The position numbers and the translations under genes were made by a program. The notes beneath the pieces are model-generated. The model saw only the letters and a list, made by a program, of their open reading frames with translations, did not search any database and was not told the DNA's origin. A DNA stretch of 5,390 nt from contig JADZET010000459.1 in assembly GCA_020850375.1 (NCBI GenBank), positions 1 through 5,390 on the forward strand. Reading direction: 5' to 3'. Shown here piece by piece: positions 1 through 5,390 of this stretch. The DNA is from Phycisphaeraceae bacterium. Lineage in GTDB: Bacteria > Planctomycetota > Phycisphaerae > Phycisphaerales > Phycisphaeraceae. How positions within the stretch are numbered: the first letter of the stretch is position 1; each line of letters starts with the position of its first letter.

Positions 1-151
1 ACAGCACGTGCGACAGGAACGCCACCGCCAACGCGAGGATCGACACCGTGATCATGGACCGGAACATCCGGTACGACATCCCCGACAGCGACAGGCCGAC
101 GCACCGGCCGACCCCCAGACGCACCTGGTCTTGGACGATGATAGGCTTCAA
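1..151 (-). CDS. Probable FtsX-like ABC transporter permease, N-terminal part only
   Basis: Only the first 50 codons lie in the window; the gene continues beyond base 1. The reading frame opens with TTG at 151-149, overlapping the TGA of the PqqD-like gene in a TTGA junction. An AGGAG lies 8 bases upstream (164-160). The product begins MKPIIVQDQVRLGVGRCVG, a short basic amphipathic stretch, followed by RMFRSMITVSILALAVAFL (about residues 28-46), which is a first transmembrane helix with basic residues on its cytoplasmic side. A short cytosolic N-terminus, an 'R-x-FRS' approach and then a long hydrophobic helix is how MacB/FtsX-type permeases of planctomycetes commonly start, and this is the basis of the call. 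FtsX-like permeases work with an ATPase, and often a periplasmic partner, to drive efflux or envelope remodelling. The diagnostic C-terminal FtsX domain is outside the window, so another membrane family is possible. The existence of the gene is better supported than its family. Confidence 0.6.
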   Translation of the reverse strand, partial: MKPIIVQDQVRLGVGRCVGLSLSGMSYRMFRSMITVSILALAVAFLSHVL

Positions 152-534
152 ACGCTGGGCTCCTGCTCCGCGCGGTTCGGGCCGACCATCACGATCAGCT
201 TCCGCTCGGTCAACTGCTGAAGGAACAAGGTCACGCTCGCACGGGCCTCATGGAACGTCAGATGGTGTCGCTCGGACAGCACCTGCGCGATCTGACGCAG
301 CGACCGCCGCCCGTCGCACGCCCCCCACACCTCGGCGCCCAGCCCGTCGAGGCTCACGCCCCGCTCCTCGCTGAGCGGAAGCAGCCACCGCAGCGGCCCG
401 CTCGTGAACCACCGCCTGCGCAGCGGCACGAACAGCAACAGCTCGTTCGGCCCGCGACGCTCCTCACGCACCGCACGGTTGGGCACCGGAACCGCCGCCA
501 TCCACTGCTCGAAACTCGGCAGATTCCTGTTCAT
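148..534 (-). CDS. PqqD-like (RiPP-recognition-element-like) small protein
   Basis: This is a soluble protein of 128 residues with no signal peptide or membrane helix. Residues about 59-117 match the PqqD pattern: a 'VSLDGLGAEVWGACDG' segment (60-75; family form V-x-L-x-x-x-x-x-x-W-x-x-CDG), then 'RRSLRQIAQVLSERHHL', then a helix with 'EARASVTLFLQQLTERKLI'. Residues about 20-58, with the R-R-R-W-F stretch, form a longer basic N-terminal part than classical PqqD (about 90 residues). In PqqD and related recognition elements this winged-helix fold binds a precursor peptide and presents it to a maturase. No radical SAM enzyme or precursor peptide is visible here, so that role is only a possibility. 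The ATG overlaps the TGA of the 313-residue gene as ATGA. A GGAGG (545-541) sits 6 bases upstream. The stop overlaps the start of the permease-like gene, implying stepwise translational coupling. The family call is fairly sure; the function is unknown. Confidence 0.82.
   Translation of the reverse strand: MNRNLPSFEQWMAAVPVPNRAVREERRGPNELLLFVPLRRRWFTSGPLRWLLPLSEERGVSLDGLGAEVWGACDGRRSLRQIAQVLSERHHLTFHEARASVTLFLQQLTERKLIVMVGPNRAEQEPSV
160..164 (-). promoter_or_regulatory. Shine-Dalgarno AGGAG that fixes the TTG start of the permease-like gene
   Basis: The minus strand reads AGGAG, then 8 bases, then TTG AAG. The site lies inside the last codons of the PqqD-like gene. No ATG occurs in this frame until codon 25, so this site together with the TTGA overlap is what decides the start. 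Confidence 0.6.
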
Positions 535-1472
535 CGCCTCCCTCCCCCGGACGTGGCCCGGACGTCGAACTGCGCAGCCTCCAAGCCCGAGCGGTCCGGC
601 CCGAGCGTGGTGACATGGTACAGGTGCTCAACCCGCGGGTTGGACCAGACCAGGTCCTGCCGACGCTCCGATCGCAGGAACCACCGAATCCCCTCACCCC
701 TTGGCCGGCTGCACGCCAGCCAGGCATTCTGGCCGTCGTAACGCACCGACTCGATATCGTACCTCGCCGCCCCCATCTGCCGACGAAGAAATCCCTCGGC
801 ATCCCCGTCGAACCACGCCGACGTCGCCCCGAGCTTCCGCACCGTCGCCCGCCGACGGCCCCGCCCGTGGAATTCCATCGTCACCCGGCCCAGCTTGGCC
901 TCGACCCTGTCCAGCTCCCACCCGCAGCTCTTATCATCAGAATTGGGTGAGGACACCGCCACCCCGAACGCTCGCACCCTGCCCCATCCCCGCTCGGGCT
1001 CGAGCACCTCAAAGCTCTCGAGGATCCCCCGCTCGAGCTGCCGATCCGCCGACTCCATCGGCCCGGGCCAGTAGAGCATGACCTCGATCCACCGCTTGTA
1101 GACCGGCTCGAACCGCCCGGCCCGCGTCACCAGACTCACCGTCACCGGTGCGGTCTCATCTTCCAGGTCCACTTCTGAACCCTCGGGCAGATCCGTCGGC
1201 CCGCGATGCCAGCGATAGCCCTCCCACGCGCCGAGGTCCTTCAGCGGCTCGAACTCCGCGTCGCGGTCCTGCTCCAGGTCGCGGGACTGGTAGTCCCGCA
1301 TCAGGCGTTCGACGTCCGGCCGATTGCGACAGACCGCCCAGGCCAGGGTCATCCGGCCGCACGTCGCGTCGGCCAGCATCAGCCGGCCTCGCTCGCGCCG
1401 CGTCGAGTGGCGCAGGACCTCCCAGCCCTCCGCCGCCTCGATCACCATGCCCAGCCATTCGATCCGTTGCAT
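531..1472 (-). CDS. Conserved-type soluble protein of 313 residues with two similar lobes, function unknown
   Basis: I do not recognise a named family. The protein has no signal peptide and no membrane segment. It is rich in charged residues, Trp and beta-type alternation. It appears to be a tandem duplication. In lobe 1 (about 2-158), 'GMVIEAAEGWEVLRHS' followed by a 'GRLMLAD...MTLAWAV' strand pair leads to 'VERLMRDYQ', then 'WEGYRW' and 'WIEVMLYWPGP'. In lobe 2 (about 164-305), 'FGVAVSS' and 'GWELDRVEAKLGRVTMEF' lead to 'EGFLRRQM', then 'NAWLACSR' and 'VEHLYHVTTLGPD'. The start is the ATG at 1472-1470: an in-frame TAA lies two codons upstream, and only a weak GGGA (1485-1482, 9 bases away) serves as ribosome site. 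Translation may therefore depend on the preceding gene, whose stop is 37 bases upstream. The stop overlaps the PqqD-like start (ATGA). Position between a membrane protein and a PqqD-like protein suggests a cytoplasmic accessory role, but this is inference. Confidence 0.85.
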   Translation of the reverse strand: MQRIEWLGMVIEAAEGWEVLRHSTRRERGRLMLADATCGRMTLAWAVCRNRPDVERLMRDYQSRDLEQDRDAEFEPLKDLGAWEGYRWHRGPTDLPEGSEVDLEDETAPVTVSLVTRAGRFEPVYKRWIEVMLYWPGPMESADRQLERGILESFEVLEPERGWGRVRAFGVAVSSPNSDDKSCGWELDRVEAKLGRVTMEFHGRGRRRATVRKLGATSAWFDGDAEGFLRRQMGAARYDIESVRYDGQNAWLACSRPRGEGIRWFLRSERRQDLVWSNPRVEHLYHVTTLGPDRSGLEAAQFDVRATSGGGRR

Positions 1473-1509
1473 GCCTTAGCGTCCCATCGTCCGTGGTCGT
1501 TCTGATCAA

Positions 1510-4443
1510 TCAGCCCGGGAAGATCATGGGGTTCTTCGGCGCCGTCTCCCAGATCATGTAGTAAATCACCCCGATCACCGTCCAAACCAGCACCGCCAGG
1601 ATCTCGCCGGCGATCATCCCGATCATGAGCGGCCGGACCTGGTGATAGCTCTTGGTCCCCCCCAGCTTGACCACCGCCGACTTGATCAGCCATCCAAGGA
1701 AGAACGACGTCGAGAACCGCATCGCCGGCATCGTCCCGAAGACCATGAAGATCACCGGATGGATCGGCCACCAGCTCAGCCGCAGCCGCGCCACCGCGCA
1801 GGCGACCACCAGCCCCGCCCCGAGCAGCACCCACCCGAGGGTGTTCGGCCGGGGCGTGAACGAGCGGAGCTTGTCCAGCCCCTCGAGCACCGTGGACTCC
1901 GCCAACTGCTCGCGGGCCGAGAGCTCCTGCACCAGCGTCGCCGTCCCGTTGGGCGCGAACGACGGCATGTCCCGCGTCGACCAGTTGTCGCTGGTGTTCA
2001 TCCCCTTGTTGTACTGGAACAGCAGCGTCACCGTCAGCGTCGCCACGAAACCGCCGACGAGCATCACCCCCAGCCACGGTGCGATCCGTTGGGGCTGCGT
2101 CCGCGACTGGTCGGCGATCTGCATCGCGTTGGTCAGGTAGGGCATCACCGCCTCACGCGGGTCCCCCACGAGCACCACGCTCGCCAGACCCAGCAGCAGG
2201 AACGCGCTCGGCCCGACCGCCTGGTCCCCGAGGATCGCCGTCAGCACGCCCACCGGCACCCACCCCGGCTGGATGAAAAAGGCCCCCGTCTCGGCCGTGA
2301 TCCGCGAGAGCACCACCATCATCACCAGCACCATCAGCACCAGCAGCAGGCTCATCGTCCAGTCCAGCCCGTAGTGCGCCAGCAGCCACGTCGCCCCGGC
2401 CAGGCACAGGATCATCCCCCGCGCCGCCCACACGCAGTACCCCGGCACCTCCTCGGCTCGCGGCAGCCCCGCCGACGACGCCAGCACGTGCAGGTAGTAC
2501 CGCCGCCCCGTGTAGAGGATCAACCCCGCCCCGCCCAGCCACGCCCCGAACAGCAGCAGGCTGAAGTTCCCAGGCACGTACGGCCCGTGCTCGATCGACA
2601 GCCCGTAGCTGTACATCAGCGACGCAAAGATCATGTACACCACGCCCACCAGCCCCAGGCTCAGCGACACCTCCCCACGCAGGAAGAACGACAGCCCCAG
2701 CACCGTGAAGTAGATCTGAGGCAGGTACACCGCCCAGGACATCGGCCCCTTGCTGGCGTTGGGAAAAAGGTCCCGCAGCGGCAGGAAGTTAAAGGCCAAC
2801 TGCACCCCGACGAACTTCGGGAAGTACAGCGAGATCCCGTACGAGCTGTGGATCGCCACCACCGCCACCAGCGCCAGCCAGAAAAGCTTCGAGTACGCCA
2901 CCTCCGGCAGTCGACGGTCCGGCTGGACCTGCGTCACTTCCTCGACAAAGCGAGCAATCGGGTACGGCAGCAGCTCACGCCGCGACCACTGCGGGTGCAC
3001 CACCATCACCGCCAGCAGCCCCGCCAGACCCATCAGGATCGCCACGCCCCCCCACACCCGCAGCGTCGGCCACCACAGGTCCCACGGCAGGTCCTGAGGC
3101 CGCAGCGACAGCTTCCCATCCCACCCCTGGAGCATCCCCACCGCCAGCGCGTCCGCCTCGCCGTCGACCAGCAGCCACCCCTCACCTTCAGGCGGTGGGG
3201 TGATGGCCGGGATCAACTGCCCCAGCGTCAGGCGGTTCATGTGCCGCTCAGCCTGCTCGGCCGCCTGCACCGCGTACTCCTGACGCAACCGCAGCATCTT
3301 GATCTGGTCGTCCAGACGCGACACCGGGTGATCGATCCCCTGCAGCCGGGCCGCCACCGTCTCCAGGTCGCTCCGCAACGCGGCCAGCTCGCTCGTCAGC
3401 TTCGTCTCCTGCTCGTCCAGGTCGGCGATCTGCCGACGCTCCTGCTCGATCTGACGTTCGATCTGCGCCAGGTTCTCGTCCAGGGCCTTCTTCTGCGGCT
3501 CGCTGAGCCCACCCGCCCCCGCCGCGCCCAGGGCCGAGAGCCGTTCGGCGCCCGCCTCCTCGATCGACTGCTTGAGCTTGTCACGCGTCTCGCCCAGGTC
3601 AGCCAGGCGCGTCTCGGTCTCCTGGCGTCGTTGGTCAAGCTCCTGCCGACGACCGTCGGCCTCGTCGCGGTCGGGCCTGACCTCTTGCGCGATCGCGTCA
3701 CGCTGACCGGTCAGCTCCTCCGCCTGGTCATGCCAGCCCTGCCGCTGGTCGAGCAGCTTCTGGCGGCGCATCGACCATGCGTGCTGCGGCGTGCTGTCCA
3801 GGCCGGCCGTGCGCGCCGCCTGCCACAGCGGCGTCGCCGCCGGCTGACCCGGCGGGGGGGGCGTCAGGCTCGTGACCGCCAGCACGTCGTTGACCGCCGT
3901 CAGCAGACGATCACGCTCGAAGGGATCGGACCGCCCCCGCGCCACGATCTCCACGAGCAACTGATGCACGTCCGCCGGCAGGGCCCGCCACAACTGCTGC
4001 CCGGGCGAGTCCTCCTCGGCGTCCCGCCCGGCCAGCAGCCCCGACGCCAGCGCCTGCCAGTCCTCAACGAACCCCTCGCTGACCGCGGCCGACCCCCCGG
4101 GCAGGTACGACATCACGTGCGTCGCCTGCCACGACGCGTTGTCCCGCAGAAGCTGATTCGGCATCGCCACGCTGCCCGTGAACGTCCGGAAGAACCCCGA
4201 CCCCGGCCACCCGCACGCCGCCAACCCCAGCGCCGCGACCACCGCCATCTCACCCGTCCGGAACTTCCGCGACCCCAGCAGCGGGTTGACCGCCAACAGC
4301 AGCACGACCAACACCCCGAAGACCGACACCGGGAAGAGGTTCCCGATGAGCATGGTCTGCCGGATCACCTGGTCATTGAAATAGGTGAAGCAACTGATGC
4401 CCAGGCCCAGGAGCAGCCCGACGATGACCGCGCGTAGACTCAA
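1510..4443 (-). CDS. Giant multi-pass membrane protein of the DUF6785/DUF6784 type with a periplasmic coiled-coil insert
   Basis: The product has 977 residues. Three N-terminal helices (about 5-20, 35-52, 65-82) precede a hydrophilic region (about 83-458). Some 12 more helices follow, from about 461 to 962. Family signatures recognised from memory are 'HPQWSRRELLPYPIARFVEE' (483-502), 'SRITAETGAFFIQPGW' (713-728), 'MPYLTNAMQIAD' (767-778), and the DUF6784-like end with 'WWPIHP' (890-895), 'FFLGWLIK' (914-921), 'LGGTKSYHQVRP' (927-938) and 'GMIAGEI' (942-948). Positive residues (SRKFR at 58-62, RR at 488-489) place the 83-458 loop outside the cytoplasm. Residues about 225-400 form a charged coiled coil. 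Family members I recall are roughly 600-700 residues and lack this insert. The start is TTG at 4443-4441, with AAGGGAG 6 bases upstream; no better ATG lies in frame before codon 31. The fold suggests a transporter, but no substrate is known. It is the first gene of the minus-strand block. Confidence 0.85.
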   Translation of the reverse strand: MSLRAVIVGLLLGLGISCFTYFNDQVIRQTMLIGNLFPVSVFGVLVVLLLAVNPLLGSRKFRTGEMAVVAALGLAACGWPGSGFFRTFTGSVAMPNQLLRDNASWQATHVMSYLPGGSAAVSEGFVEDWQALASGLLAGRDAEEDSPGQQLWRALPADVHQLLVEIVARGRSDPFERDRLLTAVNDVLAVTSLTPPPPGQPAATPLWQAARTAGLDSTPQHAWSMRRQKLLDQRQGWHDQAEELTGQRDAIAQEVRPDRDEADGRRQELDQRRQETETRLADLGETRDKLKQSIEEAGAERLSALGAAGAGGLSEPQKKALDENLAQIERQIEQERRQIADLDEQETKLTSELAALRSDLETVAARLQGIDHPVSRLDDQIKMLRLRQEYAVQAAEQAERHMNRLTLGQLIPAITPPPEGEGWLLVDGEADALAVGMLQGWDGKLSLRPQDLPWDLWWPTLRVWGGVAILMGLAGLLAVMVVHPQWSRRELLPYPIARFVEEVTQVQPDRRLPEVAYSKLFWLALVAVVAIHSSYGISLYFPKFVGVQLAFNFLPLRDLFPNASKGPMSWAVYLPQIYFTVLGLSFFLRGEVSLSLGLVGVVYMIFASLMYSYGLSIEHGPYVPGNFSLLLFGAWLGGAGLILYTGRRYYLHVLASSAGLPRAEEVPGYCVWAARGMILCLAGATWLLAHYGLDWTMSLLLVLMVLVMMVVLSRITAETGAFFIQPGWVPVGVLTAILGDQAVGPSAFLLLGLASVVLVGDPREAVMPYLTNAMQIADQSRTQPQRIAPWLGVMLVGGFVATLTVTLLFQYNKGMNTSDNWSTRDMPSFAPNGTATLVQELSAREQLAESTVLEGLDKLRSFTPRPNTLGWVLLGAGLVVACAVARLRLSWWPIHPVIFMVFGTMPAMRFSTSFFLGWLIKSAVVKLGGTKSYHQVRPLMIGMIAGEILAVLVWTVIGVIYYMIWETAPKNPMIFPG
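3244..3771 (-). other. Coiled-coil segment of the 977-residue membrane protein (about residues 225-400)
   Basis: This stretch is almost all Glu, Gln, Arg, Asp, Leu and Ala with spaced Leu/Ile, for example 'RLADLGETRDKLKQSIEEAG' (279-298) and 'IERQIEQERRQIADLDEQET' (328-347). A glycine-rich break near 305-312 (LGAAGAGG) separates two helical arms, which is consistent with an antiparallel hairpin. Coding bias is the same as in the flanking membrane parts and no frameshift is seen. It therefore looks like a long-established part of the protein rather than a recent insertion. Confidence 0.75.
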
Positions 4444-4449
4444 GACCAG

Positions 4450-4456
4450 CTCCCTT
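4450..4456 (-). promoter_or_regulatory. Shine-Dalgarno AAGGGAG for the TTG start of the 977-residue gene
   Basis: The minus strand reads AAGGGAG, 6 bases, then TTG AGT CTA. Good spacing and the hydrophobic first helix immediately after it support TTG at 4443 as the true start. An internal ATG at codon 31 would remove the first membrane helix. Confidence 0.6.
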
Positions 4457-4620
4457 TAGGGGTTGACGTTCGACGACGGCGGGCGACCCAAAATACACCC
4501 TAATGGGCCGCTCGGCCACAGGCGGGCGTCGCGTGGCAAAACCCCTGTCGTCGGCCCGGCGTCGGTCGGGCGGATGAGGGCCCGGATCCTCGACGCCCCT
4601 CGGCGGACCCTGACGGTGGA

Positions 4621-4642
4621 CACCGGGCGTTGCGCCGCGGTG
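4621..4642. repeat. Strong imperfect inverted repeat (9-bp stem, 3-base loop, one bulge)
   Basis: CACCGGGCG, loop TTG, then CGCC-G-CGGTG: nine pairs interrupted only by one unpaired G in the right arm. No T-tract follows on either strand, so it is not a standard intrinsic terminator. If the candidate minus-strand promoter at 4650-4678 is real, the hairpin would sit at the very 5' end of the operon transcript. It could equally be a protein-binding site or a by-product of high GC. Confidence 0.4.
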
Positions 4643-4649
4643 TTCAGAC

Positions 4650-4678
4650 ATTCTAATCGCTTCCACGACGCCGACCAA
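4650..4678 (-). promoter_or_regulatory. Candidate sigma70-like promoter for the minus-strand operon
   Basis: On the minus strand TTGGTC (4678-4673) is followed by a 17-base spacer and TAGAAT (4655-4650). The -10 matches 5 of 6 consensus bases; the -35 keeps only TTG. Transcription would begin near 4643 and leave a leader of about 200 bases before the TTG start. Weak evidence; other starts closer to the gene are possible. Confidence 0.28.
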
Positions 4679-4798
4679 ATCACCGGACCGCGCCCGCCTC
4701 GTTCCGTTACCCCGCCGGACAAAAACGACGACCCATCTCGCCGCGGCCCGAAAACGCAACGATTCCCCACCTATCATCCGAAAAATGGAGGACTCACG

Positions 4799-4827
4799 TT
4801 GCCAGCGCGGCCGTCATTCTGAATAAT
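4799..4827 (+). promoter_or_regulatory. Probable sigma70-like promoter of the transketolase gene
   Basis: TTGCCA (4799-4804; 5 of 6 to TTGACA), a 17-base spacer, then AATAAT (4822-4827; 5 of 6 to TATAAT). This A/T-rich patch stands out in GC-rich surroundings. Transcription would start near 4834, giving a leader of about 38 bases with the ribosome site at 4855-4862. Optimal spacing and position make this the best promoter in the window. Confidence 0.55.
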
Positions 4828-4854
4828 GGCCCTCTTGTCACCCGATTCCCAACC

Positions 4855-4862
4855 AGGAAGGA
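4855..4862 (+). promoter_or_regulatory. Shine-Dalgarno AGGAAGGA of transketolase
   Basis: AGGAAGGA lies 9 bases before the ATG at 4872. An in-frame TAA at 4824-4826, with no other start codon between it and 4872, confirms this start. Confidence 0.75.
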
Positions 4863-4871
4863 CCCTGCACG

Positions 4872-5390
4872 ATGTCATTTGATTCCACGATCCATGCCAA
4901 GGCCATCGACCTGACCAAGCTCGCCTACGAGATGACCGCCGCCGCCGGTTCCGGCCACCCCACCTCCTCCGCCTCGCTGGCCCACATCACCACCATCCTG
5001 ATGTACCAGCACATGCGGTACGAGCCGGCCAACCCCACCCACCCCTGCAGCGACCGCCTCGTCCTCTCCGAGGGACACGCCTGCCCCATCGTCTACGCCG
5101 CCTGCGCCGACCTCGGCGTGATGATCGGCAAGACCAAGGACCAGTGGCGCCCCATGACCCGTGAGGACGCCATGACCCTGCGGGCCCTGGACTCGGTCGT
5201 CGACGGCCACCCCAACCCCGCCGAGGGCTTCCCCTTCTTCGACGCCGCCACCGGCTCCCTCGGCCAGGGCCTGTCCATCGCCGCCGGCCTCGCCGCCGCC
5301 GCCAAACTCCGCGGCATCGACAAACGCATCTTCTGCATCATCGGCGACGGCGAGTCCCGCGAGGGACAGATCTGGGAGGCCGTCGACTTC
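4872..5390 (+). CDS. tkt: Transketolase (animal-type), N-terminal 173 residues, cut by window end
   Basis: Transketolase moves two-carbon ketol units between sugar phosphates in the cytoplasm, using thiamine diphosphate and a divalent metal, in the non-oxidative pentose phosphate pathway. The visible part is the start of the diphosphate-binding domain. Motifs in order are GSGHPTS (26-32, catalytic-region His29), LVLSEGHA (63-70, His69), DGHPNP (111-116, His113), ATGSLGQG (126-133) and GDGESREGQIWEA (158-170, metal-ligand Asp159). The GSGHPTS, 'MRY' (48-50) and ATGSLGQG wording, and the absence of the extra residues before GDG seen in E. coli TktA, match the animal-type branch, as in human TKT. 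That branch is usually about 620 residues long, so roughly 450 remain outside. It has its own promoter and ribosome site and is divergent from the minus-strand operon. All 25 visible alanines use GCC. Alternatives such as DXS or a split N-terminal subunit are less likely; the split form cannot be excluded without the rest. Confidence 0.93.
   Translation, partial: MSFDSTIHAKAIDLTKLAYEMTAAAGSGHPTSSASLAHITTILMYQHMRYEPANPTHPCSDRLVLSEGHACPIVYAACADLGVMIGKTKDQWRPMTREDAMTLRALDSVVDGHPNPAEGFPFFDAATGSLGQGLSIAAGLAAAAKLRGIDKRIFCIIGDGESREGQIWEAVDF

Larger units (their letters stand above)
4444..4871. other. Divergent intergenic region, no convincing gene
   Basis: This 428-base region separates the minus-strand operon from the transketolase gene. 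Open frames on both strands exist but read as Arg/Pro/Gly-rich sequence without a ribosome site or recognisable domain. It holds a good plus-strand promoter near 4799-4827, a weaker minus-strand candidate near 4650-4678, a strong imperfect hairpin at 4621-4642 and smaller GC palindromes (GGCCG-CT-CGGCC at 4507-4518; GCCCG...CGGGC at 4554-4571). I recognise no tRNA, known riboswitch or terminator with a T-tract. Confidence 0.7.

Noticed and set aside
531..1561. Several open frames of 75-137 codons on both strands overlapping the 313-residue gene
   Set aside because: They are shadows in other frames: Arg/Pro-rich, without ribosome sites, and incompatible with the ATGA-coupled gene.
1642..4437. 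A 931-codon open frame on the plus strand antisense to the 977-residue gene
   Set aside because: Its product is an extreme His/Arg/Gln/Pro mixture without domains, membrane pattern or ribosome site. The minus-strand frame encodes a coherent membrane protein. The long antisense frame is an effect of GC-biased codon use.
4490..4518. Possible minus-strand promoter with TGTATTTT as -10 close to the 977-residue gene
   Set aside because: The -10 matches only 4 of 6 and every -35 at 17-18 bases matches 3 of 6 or less. The adjacent GGCCG-CT-CGGCC palindrome has too short a loop to argue for regulation.
4630..4657. Plus-strand promoter candidate TTGCGC-N16-TCTAAT
   Set aside because: The -35 matches only 3 of 6, it overlaps the hairpin, and the promoter at 4799-4827 is much better placed and closer to consensus.
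4373..4777. Open frames of 134 and 104 codons on the minus strand upstream of the 977-residue gene
   Set aside because: They lack a ribosome site and have low-complexity Arg/Gly/Pro content. The longer one overlaps the well-supported TTG start out of frame.
4463..4822. A 119-codon plus-strand open frame in the intergenic region
   Set aside because: No ribosome site and no recognisable domain. It runs through the hairpin and into the transketolase promoter.
4785..4826. Tiny 13-codon frame (starting MEDSRC) just before transketolase, considered as a leader peptide
   Set aside because: No Shine-Dalgarno, no run of regulatory codons, no attenuator-like stems after it. It overlaps the likely promoter and so would lie upstream of the transcript start.
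1..5390. CRISPR arrays, insertion sequences, tRNA or rRNA genes
   Set aside because: No regularly spaced repeats, transposase motifs, terminal inverted repeats or RNA gene signatures were seen by eye on either strand.

Overview
The window is GC-rich bacterial DNA. Its protein families point to Planctomycetota, most likely class Phycisphaerae: a DUF6785/DUF6784-type giant membrane protein, a small PqqD-like protein, and the start of what looks like an FtsX-type permease. This placement is an inference from remembered family distribution and composition. No marker gene is present.

Layout. From 4443 down to 1 runs a tight minus-strand block of four genes, in transcription order: (1) a 977-residue multi-pass membrane protein with a large predicted periplasmic coiled-coil insert (4443-1510, TTG start); (2) a 313-residue soluble protein that looks like two diverged copies of one domain (1472-531); (3) a 128-residue PqqD-like (RiPP-recognition-element-like) protein (534-148); (4) the first 50 residues of a probable FtsX-like ABC permease (151 to beyond base 1, TTG start). 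Genes 2/3 and 3/4 overlap by 4 bases each (ATGA and TTGA), and genes 1/2 are 37 bases apart, so the block is almost certainly one operon with translational coupling. A 428-base divergent intergenic region (4444-4871) holds a good sigma70-like promoter for the plus strand, a weaker candidate for the minus strand and a strong imperfect hairpin, but no convincing gene. From 4872 the plus strand encodes the N-terminal 173 residues of an animal-type transketolase, cut by the window end.

How it works together. Transketolase is central carbon metabolism (non-oxidative pentose phosphate pathway) and is probably unrelated to the divergent operon. The minus-strand block combines two membrane proteins with two small soluble proteins, one of a peptide-binding fold. 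A transport or envelope-related machine is a reasonable hypothesis, but the substrate is unknown and nothing in the window proves it. This block is the best candidate for an undescribed system here.

The plus strand is C-rich at silent sites whichever strand is coding: transketolase uses GCC for all 25 visible alanines, while the minus-strand genes favour G-ending codons. This suggests replication-strand bias rather than foreign origin.
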